Assembly (NCBI GenBank): GCA_029560455.1 | Contig: JAKQKW010000273.1 | Coordinates: 1-21,676, forward strand | DNA from: Candidatus Rifleibacteriota bacterium | GTDB taxonomy: Bacteria; Riflebacteria; Ozemobacteria; Ozemobacterales; Ozemobacteraceae | DNA length: 21,676 nt | Reading direction: 5' to 3' | Shown: positions 15,958 to 21,676 of the stretch, piece after piece | Position numbering within the stretch: the first letter of the stretch is position 1 | How the letters are laid out: the number at the start of each line of letters is the position of its first letter | Notes under the pieces: generated by a model | Database searches by the model: none | What the model saw: only the letters and a program-made list of their open reading frames with translations | Told to the model about the DNA's origin: nothing | Position numbers and translations under genes: made by a program

Positions 15958-17199
15958 CTAGGCCTGCAGAATTTCTTTCAGCAAGGTTTTTGCTTCTTTG
16001 TGCCCCTGAGCCGCCGCTTTCTGCAGCCAGCTGTTGGCTTTCTCAAGACTGAATTCAACACCCATACCACACTGGTAAAGGGTGCCGAGATAAAACTGTG
16101 CATGCATATCGCCAGCATCGGCGGCAAGTCTGAACCAATTGGCTGCGGTGGCAAAATCCTGTTTTACCCCCAGCCCCTTGTGGTAGATTTCGCCAATCAT
16201 GCGGCGTGCGACAATTGAACCAAGTTTGGCCGCCTGCTGCAGCATTTGCAGCGCCAGCGGCACGTCGACGCGGGTGCCATAACCTGGCAGCAGCGTTTTG
16301 GCCTGAGCGACCAGCTCTTCGGCACTGCCGGTGAGAACCACCGGCGCGGCCGGCTTGGGCGGCGCAGCCGGGGCAGCAGGAACTGCCGGTCTGGCTGCAG
16401 GTTGAGTTGGTCTGGGCTGAGATGCCGGCGATTTTGCCTGGGTAGCCGGCTGCTGCGTTGCCGGTTTTGCGGGTGCGCCGCCATGAACGGCACTTTGCGG
16501 CACACTGGCTTTGACCGGTTGCGCCGCGGCCTGAGGCGATTGTACAGACTGCGATGCTGCAGTCGGAACAGACTGAGCAGTTGCGGCGCCGGCGGACTTA
16601 ACCACTGTCTGCCGCTTTCTGGGCGCGGCGGCAAAAAAGGCCGATTCACCTGATTTTTCTGATTTAACTGGAGTTGCTGCCAGGCCGGCGCAGTCTGCTT
16701 CGGGCAGCGGACGCCACCAGGCGCTGAAAACCTTTATAACACCGCTGGCATCGGTGCCAAAAATGAGACCGGCGCGGTTCTTTTCGAACAACCGCATGGT
16801 TTCGGCACTTAAAGTCGGAGTAGCGGCAGATTGAGCTGCAGGCTGCGATACCTCAGCAACTGAATCGGGTGAGGCTTCGACCTTCAGTCCGAGAGAAATT
16901 GCCCAGGACTCGACAGCCCAGGCGGCCAGGGCCGGGTTAACAGGGTGTTTGCGGCCTATTCCGGCTGCCAGAGAATTGATCAGCGAGCGCGAAACGAGCC
17001 CGGCATAGCCCTTCTGCAGTTCCCATGGTATGCGTTCCTGCAGACCGGCACGCAAAGCGGTTGTTTCTGGTGACTGCGCCAGGTTGCCTGCTTTCTGCAG
17101 CATGCGCTCAAAAATATCGGGGCTCTGAAAAACAGTTGCGTCTTTGCGCCCGACCAGCTCGCACAGAACCTTGAGTATTCGCTCCCTTGAAGTATCCAC
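15958..17199 (-). CDS. Sel1-repeat protein with WAVESWA module and Pro/Ala/Gln linker
   Basis: 413 aa, start GTG 17199. Residues 1-105 are helical and end in LAAWAVESWAISLGL, a module that recurs in many bacterial multidomain proteins. Residues 135-175 hold a short folded segment (LIFGTDASGVIKVFSAWW). Residues 200-290 are an Ala/Pro/Gln/Ser-rich linker. Residues 300-413 hold Sel1-like repeats (GEIYHKGLGVKQDFATAANWFRLAADAGD and GTLYQCGMGVEFSLEKANSWLQKAAAQGH), usually protein-binding scaffolds. There is no signal peptide, so it is probably cytosolic. As the first gene after a good promoter, it is the lead gene of the srf operon here and may be an adaptor that recruits the ATPase or GTPase. Confidence 0.85.
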   Translation of the reverse strand: MDTSRERILKVLCELVGRKDATVFQSPDIFERMLQKAGNLAQSPETTALRAGLQERIPWELQKGYAGLVSRSLINSLAAGIGRKHPVNPALAAWAVESWAISLGLKVEASPDSVAEVSQPAAQSAATPTLSAETMRLFEKNRAGLIFGTDASGVIKVFSAWWRPLPEADCAGLAATPVKSEKSGESAFFAAAPRKRQTVVKSAGAATAQSVPTAASQSVQSPQAAAQPVKASVPQSAVHGGAPAKPATQQPATQAKSPASQPRPTQPAARPAVPAAPAAPPKPAAPVVLTGSAEELVAQAKTLLPGYGTRVDVPLALQMLQQAAKLGSIVARRMIGEIYHKGLGVKQDFATAANWFRLAADAGDMHAQFYLGTLYQCGMGVEFSLEKANSWLQKAAAQGHKEAKTLLKEILQA

Positions 17200-17226
17200 A
17201 CCTGCCGCCTTTATTATTGCTGCCTC

Positions 17227-17255
17227 AGAATAACAAGTTTTGCCAACCCGGTCAA
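17227..17255 (-). promoter_or_regulatory. Sigma70-like promoter of the srf operon
   Basis: On the minus strand, TTGACC (17250-17255) is followed after exactly 17 nt by TATTCT (17227-17232). Predicted transcription starts near 17220, about 20 nt before the GTG of the Sel1-repeat gene. It lies in the 87-nt gap after the flavoprotein gene, so the srf operon likely has its own promoter. Confidence 0.6.
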
Positions 17256-17286
17256 CAACTTAACTGCCCGGGCGGCGGACTGCAGG

Positions 17287-17862
17287 TCAGGCCTGCAGCT
17301 TCTTCATCAGCCACGCCATGTTCTGCCCAAGCACGCGCATGGTGTTCATACCTTCTTCGTCGGCAGCTGCGGCACCCGGCTCACGCCCGACAGCGAGGTT
17401 CCAGTAGACTGAGCCCGGTACAATCATTTCCTGAATGAAAAAGAACTTGTTGATGGCGTCAAAAGCATCGGTAGAACCGGCACGGCGGACCGCCACCACG
17501 GCTGCACCGACCTTGCGCCTGAGAGCCCTCCCGTTGGCAATGGCAACATAACCGGCCCGGTCAATCAGAGCTTTGATTTCGGCGTTAACATTGGCAAAAT
17601 AAGTCGGCGAACCGATCAGAATGCCGTCTGCCTCAAGCATCTTCGTAATTACTTTGTTCATCATGTCAGTCTCGATGACACAGCGGCCGTTTTTCATTTC
17701 AAAGCAGCGACCACAGGCGAGACACCCGCGCACAGCGTTTCCGCCCAGCTGAATCAATTCTGTTTCGATACCTTCATTATTCAGTTCAGCAAAAACCGTT
17801 TTGAGAAGCAGTTCAGTATTGCCATTCGGCCGCGGACTTCCGTTTATACCAATTACTTTCAT
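17287..17862 (-). CDS. NAD(P)H-dependent FMN reductase / iron-sulfur flavoprotein type
   Basis: 191 aa from ATG 17862, which has a strong SD (GGGAGGT) right upstream; an ORF start further upstream (18042) is rejected because it lacks this. N-terminus MKVIGINGSPRPNGNTELLL is the FMN phosphate-binding loop of flavodoxin-fold reductases. IGSPTYF (84-89) is the usual flavin-contact loop. Residues 47-61 carry C-x2-C-x2-C-x7-C, matching the compact cysteine motif that holds the Fe-S cluster in Isf-type flavoproteins. Such proteins pass electrons between NAD(P)H/ferredoxin and acceptors. It is probably redox- or stress-related, transcribed divergently from a membrane pentapeptide protein. Confident as flavin reductase, moderate for the cluster. 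Confidence 0.9.
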   Translation of the reverse strand: MKVIGINGSPRPNGNTELLLKTVFAELNNEGIETELIQLGGNAVRGCLACGRCFEMKNGRCVIETDMMNKVITKMLEADGILIGSPTYFANVNAEIKALIDRAGYVAIANGRALRRKVGAAVVAVRRAGSTDAFDAINKFFFIQEMIVPGSVYWNLAVGREPGAAAADEEGMNTMRVLGQNMAWLMKKLQA

Positions 17863-17883
17863 AATACCTCCCGTTTTTTTCTG

Positions 17884-17912
17884 ATTATACATCAGTTTTC
17901 TGCAGGCGTCAG
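17884..17912 (-). promoter_or_regulatory. Promoter of the flavoprotein gene with overlapping palindrome
   Basis: On the minus strand, CTGACG (17907-17912) and a perfect TATAAT (17884-17889) are 17 nt apart; the -10 lies 22 nt before ATG 17862. The -10 is covered by the inverted repeat CTGAT-N5-ATCAG (17881-17895), which could be an operator. Confidence 0.55.
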
Positions 17913-17941
17913 CGCCAACCGCAACCAGAATAACGATTTTT

Positions 17942-17970
17942 TTGTCTACCGGGTGATTTTGCGCTACCAT
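17942..17970 (+). promoter_or_regulatory. Possible promoter of the pentapeptide membrane protein gene
   Basis: TTGTCT (17942-17947) and TACCAT (17965-17970) are separated by 17 nt. TATAAG at 17978-17983 is an alternative -10 without a good -35. Both sit 26-40 nt before ATG 18010, whose SD AGGAA is at 18005-18009. Confidence 0.35.
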
Positions 17971-18009
17971 GGACCAGTATAAGTTCAACGACAAAGGGCT
18001 TTTTAGGAA

Positions 18010-19011
18010 ATGAAAGCGAAGAGACCGGATTACTCGGGGCATGAAGCCGAACTAGGGCTTCTTTCTCAGCTTTTTCCGCAACTGCGACCTCTGGCACAGC
18101 TGTTCGGAACCGGCAAAAGCAAAATAAATCGCTCTGAAGCACCATTTGCTATTCTAATGCAGTTTCTACTGGCTCTGGTGGCGGCAGCTTGTTTCATGGT
18201 GGCTATCGTTCTGGTGTCAAAGCTCGAGCCTTATCTGCCGTTTCTCAATTCAAGCCGTGGCAATCTGCTGACCAGATTAACCGGGACATTCATAGGGTTG
18301 CCTGCGATAATGATCATTCTGCTTTCGCTTAACCGCAGCTTTGATCTTTTCTATCTGCTGGTCACAGGCAATGAATTTGACAAATGCGGTGACGAACTGA
18401 AGCCGGTAAAATCGCTGATGCTGGTTCTTGGCTTCGTCGGCAGCCTGTTTGCTGCGGGAGTCGGTTATTTCTATTTCGAAATGTATGCTTCGAAGCTTGA
18501 GCAAAAAAGGCAGATGCGCATCGAACAGCAGGAATATTTTTCTTACCTGAATCAGGGCCGCGCCGCCTGGAACCGCTACATCACCGAAGGGCCGATGCAC
18601 CGTATAGAATTCACCGAGGCCGATCTTTCGAAGCGGCATTTTAAAGGCTTTTATTTTTATTCAGTAGATTTTATCGGCACCGACCTGACCGATACGGTTT
18701 TCGAAGACTGCTATCTTGGCTACTCAAACTTCTCTGGCGCAATACTGAAAAACACAGCTTTCAAAGACAGCTATCTGAAGGGTGCCGACTTCATCGGAAC
18801 CGACCTTTCTGGCGCAGACCTGACCGGAGCCTTCGGCGAAAAGAGTGATTTTAAAAAAGCTATAAACGCTGAAAAGGAAATCGCGAAGCTGCAACCCTGC
18901 GAAAAAAGTCGCTGGAGCGGCGTTTCCTGGTTTGATTTCCGCGACGAAAAATGGCTGAAAGAAAAGGGCTACTGGACCGAAGGCCGCAAACCACTCGGCC
19001 TTGAATTCTGA
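18010..19011 (+). CDS. Three-helix membrane protein with cytosolic pentapeptide repeats
   Basis: 333 aa, ATG with SD AGGAA directly upstream. Residues 46-70, 88-120 and 134-157 are strongly hydrophobic (likely three or four membrane passes). A charged helix follows (SKLEQKRQMRIEQQEYF, 161-177). Residues 201-275 contain pentapeptide-type repeats with the A(D/N)LXX/F pattern: ADLSK, TDLTD, FEDCY, SNFSG, AILKN, AFKDS, ADFIG, TDLSG and ADLTG. These form a right-handed beta-helix in known proteins and often act as scaffolds or DNA mimics. The C-terminus (WSGVSWFDFRDEKWL) is aromatic. The fusion of multi-pass membrane region with a short pentapeptide helix suggests a membrane scaffold; no specific function is known. 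Confidence 0.88.
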   Translation: MKAKRPDYSGHEAELGLLSQLFPQLRPLAQLFGTGKSKINRSEAPFAILMQFLLALVAAACFMVAIVLVSKLEPYLPFLNSSRGNLLTRLTGTFIGLPAIMIILLSLNRSFDLFYLLVTGNEFDKCGDELKPVKSLMLVLGFVGSLFAAGVGYFYFEMYASKLEQKRQMRIEQQEYFSYLNQGRAAWNRYITEGPMHRIEFTEADLSKRHFKGFYFYSVDFIGTDLTDTVFEDCYLGYSNFSGAILKNTAFKDSYLKGADFIGTDLSGADLTGAFGEKSDFKKAINAEKEIAKLQPCEKSRWSGVSWFDFRDEKWLKEKGYWTEGRKPLGLEF

Positions 19012-19071
19012 CCTTACAGTCACGGGCCGCCGCATTCTCGACTAATAAATTGCCATACCGGAAACCGGGGT

Positions 19072-19100
19072 TTGCTGGCTGGATAGCCCAAGGATATGAT
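19072..19100 (+). promoter_or_regulatory. Sigma70-like promoter of the Sir2/GYF operon
   Basis: TTGCTG (19072-19077) and TATGAT (19095-19100) are 17 nt apart. Transcription would start near 19107, giving a leader of about 47 nt before the Sir2 ATG. Confidence 0.5.
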
Positions 19101-19153
19101 ATTATCAGCATGTAAAGTTTTCGACCATTGAAAATGCAGATATCAGGAGCCAG

Positions 19154-19912
19154 ATGATGATACAGAAAGCAGCCCGCATAATGCTCGAAGCGAAGCGCGT
19201 CTGCGTCTTTACCGGCGCCGGCATTTCGGTAGAAAGCGGGATACCGCCGTTCAGAGGCAAAGGCGGCCTCTGGAACCAGTACAACCCTGAATTTATAGAA
19301 ATTGGCTATTTTCATCGGCACCCGCAGCAGTCATGGCAGCTGATCAAAGAGATTTTTTATGATTTTTTCGGGCAGGCAGTGCCGAATGACGCACACCGGG
19401 CGATTGCCAGTCTCGAAAAACAGGGTATTGTTAAATCGGTGATCACCCAGAATATCGACAACCTGCACCAGGATGCGGGCAGCAAAGTCGTGCATGAATT
19501 TCACGGTACCGCCAGCCGGCTTGTCTGTTTAGACTGCCACAAAACCTTCACCGTCAAACAAATCTCTTTCGAAAAACTGCCGCCAGAATGCCCGAACTGC
19601 GTGGTTGGCCGAATCAAGCCAGACTTCATCTTCTTTGGCGAAGGCATACCCGAACCGGCGCGCAAGAACTCTTTTGAAGAGGCTGAAAAATCAGATGTTT
19701 TTCTCGTAATCGGCACAACCGGCGAAGTTATGCCAGCCTGTATGATTCCGTGTCTGGCCCGCGAAAATGGCGCCAGAATAATTGAAATCAATATCAGCCC
19801 ATCGGCTTTCACCAGCGGCATCACCGAAATTTTTCTGCAGGGCCCGGCAACCAGCATGATGAGCGGGCTTCTCAGAGAAATCAAAAACCTTTCAGGCTCA
19901 ACCTCGAATTGA
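19154..19912 (+). CDS. cobB: Sir2-family NAD-dependent protein deacylase
   Basis: 252 aa, SD CAGGAG (19144-19149) before ATG 19154 (a second ATG follows directly). Motifs: GAGISVESGIPPFRG (21-35) for NAD binding, TQNIDNLHQDAG (98-109), catalytic His in HEFHG (H117), four Cys (C125, C128, C146, C149) for the structural zinc, RIKPDFIFFGEGIPE and the VIGTTGEV nucleotide-binding stretch. It removes acyl groups from lysine residues using NAD+. The cobB symbol is used in the general bacterial sense. It is the first gene of a two-gene unit; the GYF_2 membrane protein starts 2 nt after its stop. Confidence 0.92.
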   Translation: MMIQKAARIMLEAKRVCVFTGAGISVESGIPPFRGKGGLWNQYNPEFIEIGYFHRHPQQSWQLIKEIFYDFFGQAVPNDAHRAIASLEKQGIVKSVITQNIDNLHQDAGSKVVHEFHGTASRLVCLDCHKTFTVKQISFEKLPPECPNCVVGRIKPDFIFFGEGIPEPARKNSFEEAEKSDVFLVIGTTGEVMPACMIPCLARENGARIIEINISPSAFTSGITEIFLQGPATSMMSGLLREIKNLSGSTSN

Positions 19913-19914
19913 GA

Positions 19915-20373
19915 ATGAATTCAAGACAAAATCAGGCACCAACAACTCCGGCAAACCCTTTTCAGGGCCGAATGTTTCGCATTCACAACAAAATCACCAA
20001 CGATTCTCTCGGCCCCTTTTCATGGGAAGAACTAACCAGCCTGGCACGCAGTGGCGATCTGAACCTCGAAAGCCGCATCGCCGACGTTGCAAGGCCTGAT
20101 CAATGGCTTAAGATTGCCGATACTCCTCTGGTTTTTGAATTGCCCCTGAGTGTTGAAGATCATCGGTATGTTCCGATCGAGAAGAAGGGCTACAAGCCCT
20201 CGCATCGCACCCGCGACTACCTGATTTTACTTGTGCTTGGCAACTTTCTGATTTTTCTGATGAATTTTGGCATCGCGCTCAACGTGGTCAGTATCATGTT
20301 TCTTCTGGCGCTGGTGGTGATTTTTAACGTCGCCCTCGCCTGGATCATGTTTGGCATTTTTCAGCGTTACTGA
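19915..20373 (+). CDS. GYF_2-domain membrane protein
   Basis: 152 aa from ATG 19915 (a TTG at 19909 overlapping the sirtuin stop is an alternative). Residues 20-75 form a GYF_2 (DUF4339-type) domain: MFRIHNKITNDSLGPFSWEEL with the G-P-F/W core, then a SLARSG...SRIADVARPDQWLKI pattern. Residues 102-149 hold two transmembrane helices. GYF_2 domains are thought to bind proline-rich peptides, so this could be a membrane-docked adaptor. It is probably translated after the sirtuin. Its last 48 codons, which encode the membrane helices, are antisense to the 3' end of uvsE. Confidence 0.88.
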   Translation: MNSRQNQAPTTPANPFQGRMFRIHNKITNDSLGPFSWEELTSLARSGDLNLESRIADVARPDQWLKIADTPLVFELPLSVEDHRYVPIEKKGYKPSHRTRDYLILLVLGNFLIFLMNFGIALNVVSIMFLLALVVIFNVALAWIMFGIFQRY

Positions 20374-21273
20374 ACCTTTTTTCAGGCCCAGATCAGCCAT
20401 CAAACGCATTATTGAAAGTTCTTTGGCCTTGGCTTCGACTTCGACAGTAATTTGCAGATGCCGCCATTCCGCCGGAAAATCAGCCGGGTCTATATAATCG
20501 TGATGCTGCTGCGGCTGTGGCCCACCCCAGCCATTAAGCGGGCTCGACAGATGGAAAAGCGGCTCACGGTTCCAGGTTTTCAGGGCCGCTGCCGTAGCCT
20601 GGCCAATGCTCATGCCGTCAGGCAGAACCCGATGATGATGCACGTCATACACCAAGGGAATACGCATTTCTTCGCATAAAGGCAGCAGATCAGCAGGCGT
20701 AAAAGTCTTGTCGTCATTTTCGAGAGTCACGAGCTTTCCGGCACTCGCAGACAAACTCTTGAAGCCTTCTTTGAAACGCTCAAGCGCAGCAGGCTTGTCA
20801 CCATAGCCGCCGCCGGCATGAATATTTATCACATCGGCCCCAACCCAGCCGGCGACTTCTGCCTGATATTCGATTTCGGCAATTGATGAAGCAACCACTT
20901 CGGCGCGCGGCGAATTGAGAACAACGAATTGATCGGGGTGCAGTGAGGCACGCAGATTATTCTTTTTTAAAAAATTCCCACACTGTTTGAAAGCATCCAC
21001 GATCTGCTGGCCAGCGGGAAGGTCGCCAACGGCATAGCCCACGGTCGGGTGAGTCTTCAGCGGCAGAATCTGGCTGTTGATGCGAAAGCAGCCAATGCCG
21101 GCAGCGGCGCAGAATTCGAAAGCTGCGAGAAGGCTGCGGGCATTTTCCAGACAAAGTTCAGAAAGTTTTGCCAACTGCTCCGGGCGGCTTTTCTTCAGCA
21201 GATGCGTCGCAGTGGTAGTTCTGAATTTTATTGGCTGCTCGATAAAAATGCAGCATAGCCCAAATCTGATCAC
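20227..21273 (-). CDS. uvsE: UV damage endonuclease UvsE/UVDE with extended basic tail
   Basis: 348 aa, GTG start with AAAGG upstream; the N-terminus MIRFGLCC matches the family. Motifs: SLHPDQFVVLNSPR (110-123), NIHAGGGYGDK (150-160), LENDDKTFTPADL (184-196), VYDVHHHR (208-215) and VEVEAKAKE (277-285), matching the metal-binding TIM barrel of UVDE enzymes. UVDE nicks DNA 5' of UV photoproducts. The family-like core ends near residue 300. The remaining 48 residues are Lys/His/Gln-rich (e.g. KNHHQRQKKHD) and are entirely antisense to the GYF protein gene. The tail could add DNA binding or simply be run-on sequence. Confidence 0.92.
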   Translation of the reverse strand: MIRFGLCCIFIEQPIKFRTTTATHLLKKSRPEQLAKLSELCLENARSLLAAFEFCAAAGIGCFRINSQILPLKTHPTVGYAVGDLPAGQQIVDAFKQCGNFLKKNNLRASLHPDQFVVLNSPRAEVVASSIAEIEYQAEVAGWVGADVINIHAGGGYGDKPAALERFKEGFKSLSASAGKLVTLENDDKTFTPADLLPLCEEMRIPLVYDVHHHRVLPDGMSIGQATAAALKTWNREPLFHLSSPLNGWGGPQPQQHHDYIDPADFPAEWRHLQITVEVEAKAKELSIMRLMADLGLKKGSVTLKNAKHDPGEGDVKNHHQRQKKHDTDHVERDAKIHQKNQKVAKHK

Positions 21274-21301
21274 AACAAGCCTTTCTCCTGGAAGGAATTA
21301 C

Positions 21302-21324
21302 CAGCAGAGCTTTTTTCTCTGCTG
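21302..21324. repeat. Perfect 8-bp inverted repeat upstream of uvsE
   Basis: CAGCAGAG (21302-21309) and CTCTGCTG (21317-21324) flank a 7-nt T-rich loop. On the minus strand a perfect -35 hexamer TTGACA (21323-21328) touches the outer arm, but only weak -10 candidates (such as TGGTAA, 19 nt away) follow. It also sits 26 nt after the receiver gene stop, but no U-tract follows. It may be an operator for uvsE or a terminator-like hairpin. Confidence 0.45.
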
Positions 21325-21349
21325 TCAATGATACATCCGCATCGAGACC

Positions 21350-21676
21350 TCATCGACTCAGATGTTGGTTGAGCATGTTTGACAGATCCTGCATGCTGAA
21401 AGGCTTGTGAAGACTGGCGGCAAAACCGTATGAATGTGGGCTGACCATTGCCTGATTCTCTGAATAACCGCGCATAACGAAAGCCGGCGCCAGAAGGCCC
21501 ATGCGTCGTATTGCCGCCAGAGCATCGATACCCCCCATACCACCTGGCACGGTCAGGTCGAAAAGCATGGCAGCAACCCGTTCCTTATCGATAATTCTGT
21601 CCTGCAGCATTGTCAATACCTCTTCGCCATTGGCTGCAGTCACCACAGTGTAGCCAAATGATTCGAGATTTTTTAT
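21350..21676 (-). CDS. Receiver domain, C-terminal end of a probable hybrid histidine kinase (truncated)
   Basis: The frame is open to the window edge; only the last 108 residues are visible (IKNLESFGYTVVTAANGEEVL...), so GTG 21646 is not the start. The phospho-acceptor Asp lies in AAMLFDLTVPGGMGG, and the conserved Lys in LHKPF near the end. The 'LDLTxPGGMGG' and 'GYSxxxxM..YGF' style matches receivers at the C-terminus of hybrid sensor kinases. The usual Ser/Thr of the switch motif ('VSSGYS') appears as VMRGYS, i.e. Arg at that position. The missing N-terminal part would decide between a stand-alone regulator and a kinase. It ends 76 nt before the uvsE start. Confidence 0.82.
   Translation of the reverse strand: MKNLESFGYTVVTAANGEEVLTMLQDRIIDKERVAAMLFDLTVPGGMGGIDALAAIRRMGLLAPAFVMRGYSENQAMVSPHSYGFAASLHKPFSMQDLSNMLNQHLSR

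Noticed and set aside
17863..18042. 60-residue N-terminal extension of the flavin reductase
   Set aside because: The SD and flavin-loop start are at ATG 17862, and the extension covers the promoter and the start of the divergent gene.
19059..19069. CCGG-AAA-CCGG mini-hairpin after the pentapeptide gene
   Set aside because: Only a 4-bp stem with a 3-nt loop and no T-run, too weak to call a terminator.

Overview
The window is about 21.7 kb of protein-dense bacterial DNA with a mid-50s % GC look. It has no RNA genes, IS elements or CRISPR. Shine-Dalgarno sites, sigma70-like promoters, ATGA/TGATG stop-start overlaps and a lipobox indicate a Gram-negative-type bacterium with tightly packed operons. 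A lineage such as Candidatus Riflebacteria would fit, but that is a guess from overall feel and not shown by any marker gene here.

Left region (1-2945, + strand): the C-terminal end of an unidentified, possibly pilin-like, exported protein, followed by an 859-aa putative lipoprotein of unknown family with internally repeated beta-rich segments.

Operon A (7921 to 2942, - strand): a B12-binding-domain radical SAM protein, a GNAT-type acyltransferase, a second acyltransferase-like protein and a GH3-family acyl-adenylate ligase. The four genes are joined by 1-4 nt overlaps and preceded by a good promoter (8022-8050) with a hairpin leader. The enzyme set suggests a small biosynthetic pathway with an unknown product.

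Operon B (17199 to 8380, - strand): an SrfABC-type locus. Order: a Sel1-repeat protein with a long Ala/Pro/Gln linker, a 70-aa membrane protein, SrfB (split Hsp70/actin-like ATPase), an unrecognised 255-aa protein, an SrfA-like membrane protein with a Gly-rich tail, and SrfC (dynamin-like large GTPase). A near-consensus promoter (17227-17255) precedes it. This rearranged locus with three extra components is the most interesting part of the window. An ATPase, a GTPase and two membrane proteins encoded together suggest one membrane-associated, nucleotide-driven machine. Enterobacterial versions are annotated as virulence factors, but the biochemical role is not established.

Right region (17287-21676): an iron-sulfur flavoprotein-type NAD(P)H/FMN reductase (-), divergent from a three-helix membrane protein with pentapeptide repeats (+); a Sir2 deacylase followed 2 nt later by a GYF_2-domain membrane protein (+); a UvsE UV-damage endonuclease (-) whose last 48 codons lie antisense to the GYF protein gene; and the C-terminal receiver domain of a probable hybrid histidine kinase running off the right edge (-).
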